Counted from the stretch's first letter, positions 51,385-60,851 are shown. The stretch: 64,000 nucleotides of DNA from Planococcus halocryophilus (GCF_022489025.1 NZ_JAKVTG010000006.1:167156-231155); one strand, 5' to 3'. Translations and numbers: made by a program. Notes: generated by a model from the letters alone, not told the origin.

Positions 51385-52888
51385 AGGACGTTATAAACTG
51401 CATCCGATTTCGGCATTTTTAAACTTTATTAAAGGAATGAAAGAATTACTTCTTCCGTTTATTATTATTTTTGGTGTCAATATTTTCAGAGGTGATGGCA
51501 TCAGTTCGATGTTTAACCAAGGTTGGCAAGGGATGATTCCATTAATTGTCGGGGGAGCTGTGTTGTTATTTCTACTAGTTGCCGGAATTATCAAATGGAA
51601 ACGTTTTGTTTATTGGTTTGAAGATGGAGAACTTCGTATTGAATATGGTTTGTTTGTGAAGAAAAAAAGGTACATACCATTCGAACGAATTCAAAGTTTA
51701 AATTATGCAGAAGGCATTTTTCACCGACCGCTTGGATTAGTAAAAGTGAAAGTAGAAACAGCAGGTTCAGGAAAAGTAGGGCAAGCTGAAGCTGAATTGA
51801 CGGCAATTTCAAGAGAAGATGCGGATCGTATTGAAAAAGAAATGGAAAAAGCCAAACATCAACTGTCGCGAGAAAAAACTCCGATAATCGGACCTGTAGA
51901 GTTTGTTGAAGCTCCTGCTAAAAAAACGACCAAAACGCTTTATCATATGTCTATGAAAGAACTATTAATTCTTGCGACAACTTCTAGCGGAATTGGTGTT
52001 GTCATTTCAGCCGTAGCGATCTTTCTTTCTCAGTTTTCTGAGTTTATCCCATACGATGCTGTTTATGAAGAAATCATCTTATTTTTACGTTTTGGTGCAT
52101 TAATAGTTGCGCTAACCATCTTTGTTGTTTTAGTAATGGCATGGGTCATTTCGGTTATAATGACGATTGTAGCGAATTACCAATTTACGATTCAGTACGA
52201 CGAAGATCGGATATATATAACTAGAGGCTTATTAGAGAAAAAGAAAGTCTCAATACCGTTAAAGCGTGTTCAAGGAATTAAAATAAGTCAAAATCCTTTG
52301 CGGGAACTATTCGGTTATGCAACAGTCGTAGTCGAAAGTGCAGGTGGGTCAGTGGGAGATAAGGACGAGAAAATTCGTTTATTTCCTTTAGTGAAAACAG
52401 ATCGGATGTTGCCAATTCTAGAAGAATTGTTTCCAGAGTTAGAATGGACGCCCCAATTGGTTGGAGCGCCAAAGCGCAGCATTCATTTTTTCTACCGATT
52501 AAATTTAGTTTGGCTTTCTCCGATGTTTGCAGCTGTAGGGTATTTCTTTTATCCGTACGGACTTCTGGCTTTGCTTATTGTGCCGGTGGTTATCGTTATT
52601 GGTATTTGGCAACACCGAACTGTAGGGTATGCGCTCGGTGACAGGCAATTAACCGCTCAATTTAGAGGGCTTAGCAAGCACCGCTATTTTATATTGAAGA
52701 AAAGAATTCAAGTTGTTCAAGTAACACAAAGTTATTTTGAGCGACGCAAAGGAATTGCTTCAATCCATTCGACTATTAAATCTGGTATGATGGGTGCCAC
52801 TGCAACAACCCCTCATATGGAAAAAGAAGATGCTAGCCGAATTTTAACTTGGTATAAACCGCTCGGGGCAAAAGAACAGTCGAGTTAA
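51374..52888 (+). CDS. ydbT: Multi-PH-domain membrane protein, YdbT-like
   Basis: This 504-residue protein contains three bPH2 domains between pairs of membrane helices. The domains follow helices near residues 25-45 and 55-75, near 195-215 and 235-265, and near 375-420. Each begins with a pattern such as EYGLFVKKKRYIPFERIQS or YITRGLLEKKKVSIPLKRVQG. Residues about 170-190 form a charged linker. It starts inside the end of ydbS, so the two are translationally coupled and probably form one membrane complex. Function is unknown. Confidence 0.9.
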   Translation: MMYEGRYKLHPISAFLNFIKGMKELLLPFIIIFGVNIFRGDGISSMFNQGWQGMIPLIVGGAVLLFLLVAGIIKWKRFVYWFEDGELRIEYGLFVKKKRYIPFERIQSLNYAEGIFHRPLGLVKVKVETAGSGKVGQAEAELTAISREDADRIEKEMEKAKHQLSREKTPIIGPVEFVEAPAKKTTKTLYHMSMKELLILATTSSGIGVVISAVAIFLSQFSEFIPYDAVYEEIILFLRFGALIVALTIFVVLVMAWVISVIMTIVANYQFTIQYDEDRIYITRGLLEKKKVSIPLKRVQGIKISQNPLRELFGYATVVVESAGGSVGDKDEKIRLFPLVKTDRMLPILEELFPELEWTPQLVGAPKRSIHFFYRLNLVWLSPMFAAVGYFFYPYGLLALLIVPVVIVIGIWQHRTVGYALGDRQLTAQFRGLSKHRYFILKKRIQVVQVTQSYFERRKGIASIHSTIKSGMMGATATTPHMEKEDASRILTWYKPLGAKEQSS

Positions 52889-52903
52889 AAATTTGGTATA
52901 AAA

Positions 52904-52942
52904 AAAGACGGCCGGATATAAAAATCCGGCTGTCTTTATTTT
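52904..52942. terminator. Bidirectional terminator between ydbT and the rhomboid gene
   Basis: AAAGACGGCCGGAT pairs with ATCCGGCTGTCTTT (one mismatch) around a 6-nt loop. It overlaps the stop codon of the minus-strand gene. Confidence 0.83.
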
Positions 52943-53544
52943 TTAGCTCGCCAGCTAACAATGCGTTTTGGATGGAAATAACTAAGTCCGATTAAGAACC
53001 CGGTAATCATTCCGGCGATATGCGCAGTCACGTTAATGTTTGGTGTTAAGAAAGTCATAACTATACTAATGACGATAATTGGGAGTATAATTTGTTTAAG
53101 TTGGGGTAAAGCGCGTCCCCCGTAATACACCAATGCACCAAATGCGCCGAAAACGCCGAAAATGGCACCACTTGCTCCGACGTGGGAATAATCGAGTGGT
53201 TGTAAGAAATAAGTAGCTACAGAAGCGAAAAAGCCGGCTAGTAAGTAAATCGTCATAAAACGAATTTTGCCGGTTAATCGTTCTAACTCAGGTCCGAAAA
53301 GGAATAAGGAAAACATATTAAACAGCACGTGCATCAGCCCGTTATGCAGGAACATGGGGGTGAAAAAGCGCCACCATTGGCCTTCTGCAATGTAAAAGTT
53401 AGAACCTATACCATAAAAGTAAATCCATTGACCAAGAAAAGGTAACCATGTCAGTACATAGACCAACAGATTAAGAGCGATCAAAGTGGAAACGACCGGA
53501 TACATACGCAAGTATTGCTTAAAGCTTTCTGTTCGAATAAACAT
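52936..53544 (-). CDS. Rhomboid family intramembrane serine protease
   Basis: This 202-residue protein has six membrane helices and the rhomboid active site. The serine sits in HVGASGAIFGVFGAFGAL (GASG, near residue 130) and the histidine in NVTAHIAGMITGFLIG near 181. The loop NGLMHVLFNMFSLFLFGPELE (helix 2, conserved Asn/His) is also present. Such proteases cut transmembrane substrates within the bilayer; the substrate is unknown. It is divergent from acpS, as in B. subtilis where ydcA is near acpS. Confidence 0.93.
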   Translation of the reverse strand: MFIRTESFKQYLRMYPVVSTLIALNLLVYVLTWLPFLGQWIYFYGIGSNFYIAEGQWWRFFTPMFLHNGLMHVLFNMFSLFLFGPELERLTGKIRFMTIYLLAGFFASVATYFLQPLDYSHVGASGAIFGVFGAFGALVYYGGRALPQLKQIILPIIVISIVMTFLTPNINVTAHIAGMITGFLIGLSYFHPKRIVSWRAKK

Positions 53545-53612
53545 TTTGTCACCTCTATTTCATACGTTTCATTATACCTGTTACCTGTTTGCGAATGAAA
53601 GGAGAAACATTT

Positions 53613-53966
53613 ATGATTACAGGAATTGGGCTGGATATTGTTGAAATGTCACGAATCCGCCGATTAGATATCAAATCACCAAAATTTCGAGCGCGTATAC
53701 TAACTGATTATGAACAAACTGAATATGATCAGTTAACAGAAACAAGAAAAATTGAATTTCTTGCCGGCCGTTTTGCAGCAAAAGAAGCTTACTCCAAAGC
53801 AAAAGGCACTGGAATTGGCAGTGAGTGTTCTTTTCAAGACATCGAAGTTAGAAAAGATGATAAAGGTAAACCCACTATTTACTTCCGAGGAACAGAGACG
53901 GGATTAGTATCTATTACACATTCAAAAGAATTTGCAGCAGCGCAAGTTCTTTTACAAACAACATAA
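53613..53966 (+). CDS. acpS: Holo-[acyl-carrier-protein] synthase AcpS
   Basis: AcpS moves 4'-phosphopantetheine from CoA to the acyl carrier protein. The 117-residue product has the family's MITGIGLDIVEMSRI start, with the Mg-binding aspartate at residue 8. FLAGRFAAKEAYSKAKGTGIG is near 48-68 (Glu58), and SITHSKEFAAAQVL closes it. ATG 53613 is chosen because AAAGGAG lies 8 nt upstream; the ORF can extend to 53589 without support. It is the first gene of the acpS-alr-ndoAI-ndoA cluster. The ydcC lipoprotein gene found between acpS and alr in B. subtilis is absent here. Confidence 0.95.
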   Translation: MITGIGLDIVEMSRIRRLDIKSPKFRARILTDYEQTEYDQLTETRKIEFLAGRFAAKEAYSKAKGTGIGSECSFQDIEVRKDDKGKPTIYFRGTETGLVSITHSKEFAAAQVLLQTT

Positions 53967-53981
53967 CTGGGTGGTGTCGAG

Positions 53982-55139
53982 ATGACAGAAAATTATCGGC
54001 CGACTAAAGCGGTCATCGATTTAACAGCAATCAAAAGTAATTTAACTTATTTTCAAGAAAAAGTCGGTGATGCTGAAGTAATTGCAGTGGTAAAAGCAGA
54101 TGCTTACGGACACGGTGTTCTAGAAATTGCAAAAACGGTCATTGAAAATGGTGTTCGTATGCTCGCAGTAGCGACTCCGGATGAAGCTCTTTTTCTCCGT
54201 AATCATGGCATAAATACCGAATTGTTAGTGTTAGGAGCCACTCCTTCGCAGTTTATTCCAATCGCGCAACAACACAATATTATTGTGACTGCCATCTCGC
54301 TTGACTGGTTATCGATGGCGGCGATGCACGTAGAGCAGAATTTAGATGCATTAAAGATTCATTTGAAAGTGGATACCGGGATGAGGCGTATCGGTATCCA
54401 AGTAAATGAAATCGATGAGGCTTTTGGTTTTATTGCAGATCATGACTTTAACTTTAAAGGCATATTTACTCATTTTGCGACTGCAGATGAAAAAGATTCT
54501 CCCCTTTTCGCCCAGCAAGTAAGCGCGATGAATACGATTATCGATAAGTTAGATGACTCTTCTGTGATGGTCCATATATCGAATAGTGCAGCTGCTGTTA
54601 TGCATCCGGACTTAGTGTGCGATGCGGTGCGTGTTGGAATTTCATTGTACGGAATTGCACCTTCTTCTTATGTAGGTGAAGAAATGGATTTTGAATTACA
54701 ACCTGCACTTAGTCTTGAAACTGAAATGATTCACGTGAAAAAAATAAAAGCTGGAGAAGTATTAAGTTACGGAGCTACCTATCGCGCTGAACAAGACGAA
54801 TGGATTGCGACAATACCAATCGGTTATGCAGATGGCATGTTGCGCGGTTTACAAGGTCAAGATGTTTTGGTGAAAGGGCAACGTGTCCCGATTGTTGGTC
54901 GGATTTGTATGGACCAATGCATGATTCGACTATCTGAGAGATCTCTAATTGGAGAAAAAGTTCAGTTGATTGGGCAACAAGGGCAACAACGGATTTTAAT
55001 TGACGAATGGGCCGATAAGCTTGAAACAATTCCTTATGAAATCCCTTGTATCTTAACAAAACGAGTGCCGCGTGTGTATGTAGAAAGAGCGGAGCTCATC
55101 GATTTTCCTTTTCAGCAGTCTGATAAGATGTTAAGATAG
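53982..55139 (+). CDS. alr: Alanine racemase
   Basis: Alr interconverts L- and D-alanine with PLP to supply cell-wall D-alanine. The 385-residue fold-type-III enzyme has its Schiff-base Lys38 in VVKADAYGHG, the catalytic tyrosine Tyr263 in SYGATYRAE, and the conserved RVGISLYGIAPS block near residues 217-228. PIVGRICMDQCMIRLS is near 305-320. It is 15 nt downstream of acpS and immediately precedes the MazEF pair, the standard Bacillales order. Confidence 0.96.
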   Translation: MTENYRPTKAVIDLTAIKSNLTYFQEKVGDAEVIAVVKADAYGHGVLEIAKTVIENGVRMLAVATPDEALFLRNHGINTELLVLGATPSQFIPIAQQHNIIVTAISLDWLSMAAMHVEQNLDALKIHLKVDTGMRRIGIQVNEIDEAFGFIADHDFNFKGIFTHFATADEKDSPLFAQQVSAMNTIIDKLDDSSVMVHISNSAAAVMHPDLVCDAVRVGISLYGIAPSSYVGEEMDFELQPALSLETEMIHVKKIKAGEVLSYGATYRAEQDEWIATIPIGYADGMLRGLQGQDVLVKGQRVPIVGRICMDQCMIRLSERSLIGEKVQLIGQQGQQRILIDEWADKLETIPYEIPCILTKRVPRVYVERAELIDFPFQQSDKMLR

Positions 55140-55182
55140 AATAGACTAAGACAGAAGAACGGGATTTTCGGAGGTGTCGGCT

Positions 55183-55467
55183 GTGTACGGTAAGTCAAAG
55201 ACAAAAGAAGTGGTTGTGAAAATGCCAAAGCAATTTATTTCGGAGTTGACAACTCATTCAAATGAGCATGTTCAGGAAAGTGGAGATTATATTTACGTTT
55301 CCACAAACCGGGTGACGAAAAATCTATACGACTCATATCATATTCGGGAAGCGATGATCAAGGGCTACGTGGAGATGTCACAAATCAATCTATCGATTGC
55401 TTGTGAATGTTCTCACGCTGAGTACGAAGCGGAGCATACGACCGTGCGACTCGTAAGCGGAGGGTGA
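55183..55467 (+). CDS. ndoAI: Antitoxin NdoAI (EndoAI/MazE type)
   Basis: This 94-residue protein is placed as the MazF antitoxin by location and by its C-terminal block, [17 protein letters not shown] with [16 protein letters not shown], which closely matches B. subtilis EndoAI. The N-terminal ribbon-helix-helix is less typical: a clear strand [15 protein letters not shown] is followed by a divergent helix region with [21 protein letters not shown] at 55183 is used because GGAGG lies 8 nt upstream; a GTG at 55174 overlaps that site. It ends 4 nt before the toxin gene. Confidence 0.85.
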   Translation: MYGKSKTKEVVVKMPKQFISELTTHSNEHVQESGDYIYVSTNRVTKNLYDSYHIREAMIKGYVEMSQINLSIACECSHAEYEAEHTTVRLVSGG

Positions 55468-55471
55468 CAAC

Positions 55472-55822
55472 TTGATTGTAAAACGCGGAGATGTTTTTTT
55501 TGCGGAATTATCGCCAGTCGTCGGGTCTGAGCAAGGTGGGACCCGCCCGGTTCTGGTGATTCAAAACGATATAGGGAATCGATTTAGTCCTACCGTCATT
55601 ATTGCTGCAATAACGGCGCAGATTCAAAAAGCTAAATTGCCGACTCATGTCGAGATTAATGCCAAAAAATATGGTTTTGAGCGTGATTCTGTTATTTTGC
55701 TTGAACAATTACGAACAATTGATAAGTCGAGATTGACCGACAAAATTACTCAACTTGACGACACATTGATGGAAAAAGTGGATGAAGCATTGGAAATCAG
55801 CGTGGGCCTAGTGAAATTTTAA
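55472..55822 (+). CDS. ndoA: Endoribonuclease toxin NdoA (MazF)
   Basis: NdoA/EndoA is the MazF-family toxin that cuts mRNA at UACAU-type sites in Bacillus. The 116-residue product has the family's [39 protein letters not shown] (residues 5-43). The catalytic Arg in GTRPV and the Thr/Ser region near residues 48-52 are intact. A TTG start follows GGAGGG. It lies directly upstream of the rsb operon, where in other Bacillales the alr-mazEF transcript reads into sigB. Confidence 0.95.
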   Translation: MIVKRGDVFFAELSPVVGSEQGGTRPVLVIQNDIGNRFSPTVIIAAITAQIQKAKLPTHVEINAKKYGFERDSVILLEQLRTIDKSRLTDKITQLDDTLMEKVDEALEISVGLVKF

Positions 55823-55985
55823 GCATACATACTTCCGTAAAGACATCTCGAGAATTTTCTCGAGGTGTTTTTTTATAGATGGCGATGTTGACAAAAAAGA
55901 TGTGAAAAAAACGAATTTCCGCTACAATAAAGAGTAGTAAACAAAAAAGGGATACATAGTGCGACAGGGAGGGTTTTTAGTCAAT

Positions 55986-56813
55986 ATGAATAAACAGATG
56001 GCTCAATATATACAGGGCAATTTAACCGAAATTATTTCGCAGTGGCAAGAAAAAATGAAAGATGAAAAAGAGGAACTTTCTTTTCGGATTATGCCTGAAG
56101 AGCTAATAAATCAAACAAGCCATGAATTTGCGGAACTGATGATTTCTAATTTACTAGAAAGCCATCAAGCGTATGAAATTCGTATAAATGATTTTGCTGA
56201 AAAAGTGGTTCGCCTCGGATGGTCAATTACATTTGTGACGAAGGCAATTGGACACTTTGCTGAAATCGTTTATGAAGATATGAGAAAAGAAGAAATGATT
56301 AATGATGGAAATCTTGCTGATTATATAGAAGAATTTTCAAAGTGGATTACGCCTATTCGAGAGAGCACAATTCAAGCTTACTCTAAAACATGGGAACGTA
56401 CTGTGAATTTGCAAAAAATTGCGCTACAGGAACTATCTGCATCTTTGATTCCGGTATTTGAAAAAGTATCTGTGATGCCTTTAGTTGGGACAATTGATAC
56501 CGAACGAGCAAAGTTGATTATGGAGAATTTGCTTGAAGGTGTCGTAAAGCACCGTGCAGAAGTTGTTTTGCTCGATATAACGGGTGTTCCTGTTGTGGAT
56601 ACTATGGTGGCTCATCACATTATTCAAGCGGCAGATGCTGTACGTTTAGTAGGAGCAAAATGTATGCTTGTCGGAATTCGACCTGAAATTGCTCAAACAA
56701 TTGTTACACTAGGCATAAACTTGAATGATTTTACAACAACGAGTACTTTGCAGCGAGGTGTAGAACAGGCGCTAGCTTGGACGAATCGAAAAATTGTGGA
56801 GGTTGAAGACTGA
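55986..56813 (+). CDS. rsbR: Stressosome protein RsbR
   Basis: RsbR forms the stressosome core with RsbS and holds RsbT until stress. The 275-residue product has an N-terminal non-haem globin-like sensor domain (residues about 1-140) and a C-terminal STAS domain (about 150-270). The STAS carries phosphorylatable threonines in [10 protein letters not shown] and the [11 protein letters not shown] helix. ATG 55986 gives the expected N-terminus; GGGAGGG lies 12 nt upstream. It overlaps rsbS by 1 nt. Confidence 0.94.
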   Translation: MNKQMAQYIQGNLTEIISQWQEKMKDEKEELSFRIMPEELINQTSHEFAELMISNLLESHQAYEIRINDFAEKVVRLGWSITFVTKAIGHFAEIVYEDMRKEEMINDGNLADYIEEFSKWITPIRESTIQAYSKTWERTVNLQKIALQELSASLIPVFEKVSVMPLVGTIDTERAKLIMENLLEGVVKHRAEVVLLDITGVPVVDTMVAHHIIQAADAVRLVGAKCMLVGIRPEIAQTIVTLGINLNDFTTTSTLQRGVEQALAWTNRKIVEVED

Positions 56814-57175
56814 TGAATTTTAGAATTCCAATTTTAAAGTTAAGAGATACATTAATTGTTTCGATTCAATGGGAACTTGACGATCAAACAGCTCTTCAAT
56901 TCCAGGAAGACTTATTGACAAAACTTCATGAAACAAGTGCGCGAGGTGTCGTAATTGATTTGACATCGATCGATTTTATCGACTCATTTATTGCAAAAGT
57001 TCTGGGAGACGTCATCAGCATGTCAAGCTTGATGGGGGCCAGAGTAGTTATTACCGGTATTCAGCCAGCAGTTGCTATCACTTTAATCGAGTTAGGAATT
57101 CGACTTGAAGATGTTATGACAGCGCTAGATCTAGAAAATGGTCTGGATAAACTTCAATTGGAATTGGAGGCTTAA
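56813..57175 (+). CDS. rsbS: Stressosome STAS protein RsbS
   Basis: RsbS is the single-domain STAS protein that holds RsbT in the stressosome. The 120-residue product has the phosphorylation site in [12 protein letters not shown] (Ser58, equivalent to Ser59 of B. subtilis). The GVVIDL strand and the C-terminal [14 protein letters not shown] are intact. It starts within the last codon of rsbR and ends 2 nt before rsbT, so the three genes are tightly coupled. Confidence 0.95.
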   Translation: MNFRIPILKLRDTLIVSIQWELDDQTALQFQEDLLTKLHETSARGVVIDLTSIDFIDSFIAKVLGDVISMSSLMGARVVITGIQPAVAITLIELGIRLEDVMTALDLENGLDKLQLELEA

Positions 57176-57177
57176 CC

Positions 57178-57579
57178 ATGAGCGATGAGTCCTCGGTAGA
57201 AATTTTAACGGAATGGGATATTGTTGCCGCAAGACAACTCGGACGTAATGTCGCGAAAGAACTTGGTTTTGGCACAGTTGATCAGGCCCGTATTACAACG
57301 GCTATAAGCGAGCTTGCTCGTAATATATATTTATATGCTGGAAAAGGCAGAATCGAAATTCAGCAATTGACTGAAAATGGTCTTAAAGGGATTCTGATTA
57401 TTGCAGCAGACAGTGGTCCAGGAATTTCAGATATTCGTCAAGTGATGGAAGATGGATTTACGACTTCAGGTGGATTGGGAGCAGGGCTTCCAGGTGTTAA
57501 GAGATTAATGGATGATTTTAAGATTGAAACAATTGTGGGCGAAGGTACAGATATAAGAGCTACGAAGTGGCTTCGTTAG
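57178..57579 (+). CDS. rsbT: Switch kinase RsbT
   Basis: RsbT phosphorylates RsbR and RsbS, then leaves the stressosome to activate RsbU. The 133-residue GHKL kinase has the N box SELARNIYLYAGKGRIEI (residues about 43-60), the G1 box DSGPGI near 80, and GGLGAGLPGVKRLMDDF near 100-116. The gene starts 2 nt after rsbS. Confidence 0.96.
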   Translation: MSDESSVEILTEWDIVAARQLGRNVAKELGFGTVDQARITTAISELARNIYLYAGKGRIEIQQLTENGLKGILIIAADSGPGISDIRQVMEDGFTTSGGLGAGLPGVKRLMDDFKIETIVGEGTDIRATKWLR

Positions 57580-57591
57580 GGGGAACACCCA

Positions 57592-58593
57592 ATGATTCAC
57601 GAAATCGAGAATCAGTATAAAGAAATTTTAAATGAATACATGAAAAAACAAACCGAACAAAATTTATATGTTGGTCAAAACTTCAGCCGACAACTCATCT
57701 TAGAAAATATTGCGCCCGAAGAAGTGATCAGTATGCACAAAGGCGCAATCCAAGAACTTTATGATGAGTTGCCGGATGTGGTATGGCATTCTTTCGACTT
57801 CTTGATCGAAATGATGATCAATTACGGATTGGCGCTTCAAGAGCGACAAAGTCTCTTAAAGCAACAGGAAGAGTTGAAAGTGGAAATGGATTTGGCGGCG
57901 AATGTACAAGAGACGCTGCTAAAAACAAAATTACCTTCACTCGAAGGCTTGGATATTGGCCTTCTTTCTATTCCTGCCCGAAAAATGAATGGCGACTACA
58001 TCTATTTTGTTAGTGAACATGATGGTTATGCAGGGGTAGCGGTTGCAGATGTAATCGGTAAAGGCCTTCCTGCAGCTCTTTGCATGTCTATGATTAAATT
58101 TGGTATGGATAGTCTAAGTAGCTCGCAAGCGCTCCCAAAAGATGTGCTAAGTATCATTAACCGGATTGTTGAGAAAAGCGTAGATGATTCAATGTTCGTT
58201 TCCATGTTCTATGGAAATTATGATGCCAAGCAAGCACGTTTGACATACGGTTCAGCAGGGCACGAACCTGCAATTTTATATCGTGCAAAAGACAACGAAT
58301 TTACAGAATTGAATGCAAAAGGCTTGTTGCTTGGTGTATCACCAGCTGCTGTCTATGAAGAACACACAGTCGATTTGGAAAAAGGCGACTTGGTCATTAT
58401 GATGACAGATGGCGTGACGGAAGGCCGGAACGACGAAGGCTTTATCGAGCGCGAAGTTATCTATGAATTAATCGAATGTAAAAAAGAAAAACCTGCGCAA
58501 GTGATTGTGCAGTATGTTTACGATGAGCTTGAACGAATGCAAAATGCACAGTTTCAAGATGACTTTACATTAGTGATTTATAAAAAAGTCTAA
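57592..58593 (+). CDS. rsbU: PP2C-type phosphatase RsbU
   Basis: RsbU dephosphorylates RsbV when bound by RsbT. The 333-residue product has an N-terminal four-helix RsbT-binding domain (residues about 1-85), a linking coiled helix (ERQSLLKQQEELKVEMDLAA), and a PP2C (SpoIIE) domain (about 110-332) with metal sites in ARKMNGDYI and GVAVADVIGKGLPAAL, then MMTDGVTEGRN and DDFTLV. Length matches B. subtilis. A sigma-B promoter for the next genes lies just after its stop. Confidence 0.96.
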   Translation: MIHEIENQYKEILNEYMKKQTEQNLYVGQNFSRQLILENIAPEEVISMHKGAIQELYDELPDVVWHSFDFLIEMMINYGLALQERQSLLKQQEELKVEMDLAANVQETLLKTKLPSLEGLDIGLLSIPARKMNGDYIYFVSEHDGYAGVAVADVIGKGLPAALCMSMIKFGMDSLSSSQALPKDVLSIINRIVEKSVDDSMFVSMFYGNYDAKQARLTYGSAGHEPAILYRAKDNEFTELNAKGLLLGVSPAAVYEEHTVDLEKGDLVIMMTDGVTEGRNDEGFIEREVIYELIECKKEKPAQVIVQYVYDELERMQNAQFQDDFTLVIYKKV

Positions 58594-58599
58594 TAGTAG

Positions 58600-58625
58600 G
58601 TTTAATGACGTGCCGTTGGTGGTAT
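58600..58625 (+). promoter_or_regulatory. Sigma-B autoregulatory promoter before rsbV
   Basis: GTTTAA (58600-58605), 14 bp, TGGTAT (58620-58625) gives 11 of 12 consensus matches, at the position where the sigma-B-dependent promoter of rsbV-rsbW-sigB-rsbX lies in B. subtilis. It allows positive feedback. Confidence 0.82.
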
Positions 58626-58690
58626 TAAGGCTTAGAATAGCTTTTTTTAAAAGCGAGATTGAATTTAAAAAAACGGGGTGTCAAATTACA

Positions 58691-59020
58691 ATGAATATTC
58701 AAGTGGATTTAACTGAATCGAATAATATTCTTGAAGGATATATAGGCGGAGAAATTGATGCACATACTGCACCAGTTTTACGCGGGAAATTAGAAAATTA
58801 CCAAAGTCACCAAGGTTTAGAAGCAGAGTTGGATCTTTCTGACGTTAATTATATGGATAGTACAGGGCTAGGTGTTTTTGTAGCTTTTTATAAATCGGTC
58901 AATTCAAATGGTGGGCATGTGAAACTAAAAGGACTCTCCGTTCGATTGAAACGACTTTTCGATATTACAGGTTTAGGCGATATTATGGACATCGAATCAG
59001 TCGGGAAGGAGGGTAACTGA
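58691..59020 (+). CDS. rsbV: Anti-anti-sigma factor RsbV
   Basis: RsbV in unphosphorylated form binds RsbW and frees sigma-B. The 109-residue STAS protein has the phosphorylation site in NYMDSTGLGVFVAF (Ser57) and the C-terminal SVRLKRLFDITGL helix. ATG 58691 gives the normal length; GGGGTG lies 11 nt upstream. An upstream in-frame start at 58610 is inside the promoter. It begins the sigma-B-driven transcript. Confidence 0.95.
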   Translation: MNIQVDLTESNNILEGYIGGEIDAHTAPVLRGKLENYQSHQGLEAELDLSDVNYMDSTGLGVFVAFYKSVNSNGGHVKLKGLSVRLKRLFDITGLGDIMDIESVGKEGN

Positions 59021-59021
59021 T

Positions 59022-59492
59022 ATGCGCCCTTTTGATTATGTAGAAATGCGAGTTCCCGCTAAATCACAGTACGTAGGTGTTGCAAGACTTACGATTTCAG
59101 GTTTGGCTAGTCGTATTGGTTTTTCGTTTGATGATATAGAGGATTTGAAGATTGCGTCAAGTGAAGCAGTAACAAATGCGGTTCAACATGCGTACACTGA
59201 GGGAGAGCAAGGCGAGGTTGTTATTGGTTGCGCACTTTACGAAGACAAAATCGAGATTATGGTAGCTGATCATGGTCGTAGCTTTGATTTTGAAGAAACA
59301 AAAGCAAAAGTTGGTCCGTATCATGATGAAGAAGAAGGTGCTTTTCTCCGTGAAGGCGGTCTCGGCTTGTATTTGATTGAAACATTAATGGACGAAGTTA
59401 AAGTTCATCATCAAGAAGGAGTAACGATCTTCATGACAAAGCATGTTGAAGGAGAGCAGGTGGAGAAGGATGTCGAAACAGTCTCATCCTAA
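59022..59492 (+). CDS. rsbW: Anti-sigma-B factor and kinase RsbW
   Basis: RsbW binds sigma-B and phosphorylates RsbV. The 156-residue GHKL kinase begins with the family's RPFDYVEMRVPAKSQYVGVARL. The N box SSEAVTNAVQHAY is near residues 48-60, and the G boxes are DHGRSFD and GLGLYLIETLMDEV. AGGAGGG precedes the ATG, 1 nt after rsbV. It overlaps sigB by 23 nt. Confidence 0.96.
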   Translation: MRPFDYVEMRVPAKSQYVGVARLTISGLASRIGFSFDDIEDLKIASSEAVTNAVQHAYTEGEQGEVVIGCALYEDKIEIMVADHGRSFDFEETKAKVGPYHDEEEGAFLREGGLGLYLIETLMDEVKVHHQEGVTIFMTKHVEGEQVEKDVETVSS

Positions 59493-60252
59493 TCAGCCTA
59501 CTAAAGAGCAGGTGCTTGATTGGATTGAAGCTTATCAAAAAACAGAAGATGAAGAAGCCCAGACAAACTTGGTTTTAAATTACAAACGCCTTGTTGAATC
59601 CATTGCACGAAAATATTCGAATGGAAAATCTTATCATGAGGATATTGCGCAAGTAGGGATGTTGGGGCTTTTAGGAGCTATTAGACGCTATGACCCTTCG
59701 TTTGGTCGTAGCTTTGAAGCCTTTGCTGTTCCCACAATTATCGGGGAAATTAAACGATTCTTGCGTGATAAAACATGGGCGATTCATGTTCCTCGCCGTA
59801 TAAAAGAACTGGGTCCTCGGATAAAAGCGACAGTTGAAGTGTTAACAACAGAGCTTCAACGTTCACCGCAAGTGTGGGAAATCGCTGAATATCTAGATGT
59901 TGAAGAAGACGATATATTGGAAGCAATGGAGATGGGCAAGAGCTATCAAGCACTTTCAATGGACCATTCTTTAGAGGCGGATTCAGATGGCAGTACAATT
60001 ACTTTATTTGACGTAGTTGGCCAAGAAGACGATGGTTACGAGAAAGCGGATCAGCGGATGCTTGTAGCTGAAGCGATGAATGTGCTTTCTGAACGAGAAA
60101 AGCAGATCATCCAATTCACCTACATAGAGCAGTTGAGCCAAAAAGAAGCCGGGGATAAACTCGGTATTTCTCAAATGCACGTTTCTCGTTTGCAAAGAAA
60201 AGCGATTAAGAAACTTCAAGAAGCAATATTAGCTGCTGGCGGAGTGTCCTAG
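59470..60252 (+). CDS. sigB: RNA polymerase sigma-B factor
   Basis: Sigma-B directs the general stress regulon. The 260-residue sigma-70-family factor has region 2 (RLVESIARKYSNGKSYHEDIAQVGMLGLLGAIRRYDPS, residues about 40-78), region 3 (RRIKELGPRIKATVEVL) and region 4 (LSQKEAGDKLGISQMHVSRLQRKAIKKL, near 220-248). ATG 59470, inside the end of rsbW, follows AGGTGGAG. Its stop overlaps the GTG of rsbX. Several promoters with sigma-B-like sequence lie elsewhere in the window. Confidence 0.97.
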   Translation: MSKQSHPNQPTKEQVLDWIEAYQKTEDEEAQTNLVLNYKRLVESIARKYSNGKSYHEDIAQVGMLGLLGAIRRYDPSFGRSFEAFAVPTIIGEIKRFLRDKTWAIHVPRRIKELGPRIKATVEVLTTELQRSPQVWEIAEYLDVEEDDILEAMEMGKSYQALSMDHSLEADSDGSTITLFDVVGQEDDGYEKADQRMLVAEAMNVLSEREKQIIQFTYIEQLSQKEAGDKLGISQMHVSRLQRKAIKKLQEAILAAGGVS

Positions 60253-60851
60253 TGGAGAAAATTCAGCATAATTTTATAAATGCTTTTATTTTCAACGCAG
60301 CAAAAAAAGGGAATTATGAATCTGGCGACAGTTATCACACCGTTTTGACAGATGATTACTTTATTTGCTCCGTAGCTGATGGATTAGGAAGTGGGCCCAT
60401 AGCGCGTGAATCGTCTCAAGTGATTCCTCAGATTTTAAGGGAATATCACCATGAAACTGTGGATCAATTGATGCAGCGCTTTAATAAATTGATGGTTCAC
60501 AAACGAGGCGCCGCTGTGGCAATTTTTAAAGTTGATTTTAATAACAAAACACTTGAATACAGTTGTGTTGGCAATATCCGATTTTATCTATACCGGAAAG
60601 TAAAAGATGAAATTATTTACCCATTGCCGGTAATGGGGTATTTGTCAGGGCGTCCGCAAAAACTGCGTACTCAGCTTTACACGTATGTGGAAAATGATTT
60701 GTTTTTGATTCATTCTGATGGAGTGGATTTAAGAAATCCGAAATCGATGATGCGTAAAGCAACAGTACCTGAACAATTATACAATGACATAGTAGAGTCG
60801 ATCCAAACGGTTGACGACGCTACATTCATAACAGGAAGTCTTCTCAAATGA
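60252..60851 (+). CDS. rsbX: Negative regulator phosphatase RsbX
   Basis: RsbX removes phosphate from RsbR and RsbS, resetting the stressosome. The 199-residue PP2C-like protein has the metal site SVADGLGSGPIARESS near residues 36-51, and SDGVDLRNPKSM near 157, which complete the active site. GTG at 60252 overlaps the sigB stop, with GGCGGAG upstream. It is the last gene of the sigB operon, which ends at the next hairpin. Confidence 0.93.
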   Translation: MEKIQHNFINAFIFNAAKKGNYESGDSYHTVLTDDYFICSVADGLGSGPIARESSQVIPQILREYHHETVDQLMQRFNKLMVHKRGAAVAIFKVDFNNKTLEYSCVGNIRFYLYRKVKDEIIYPLPVMGYLSGRPQKLRTQLYTYVENDLFLIHSDGVDLRNPKSMMRKATVPEQLYNDIVESIQTVDDATFITGSLLK

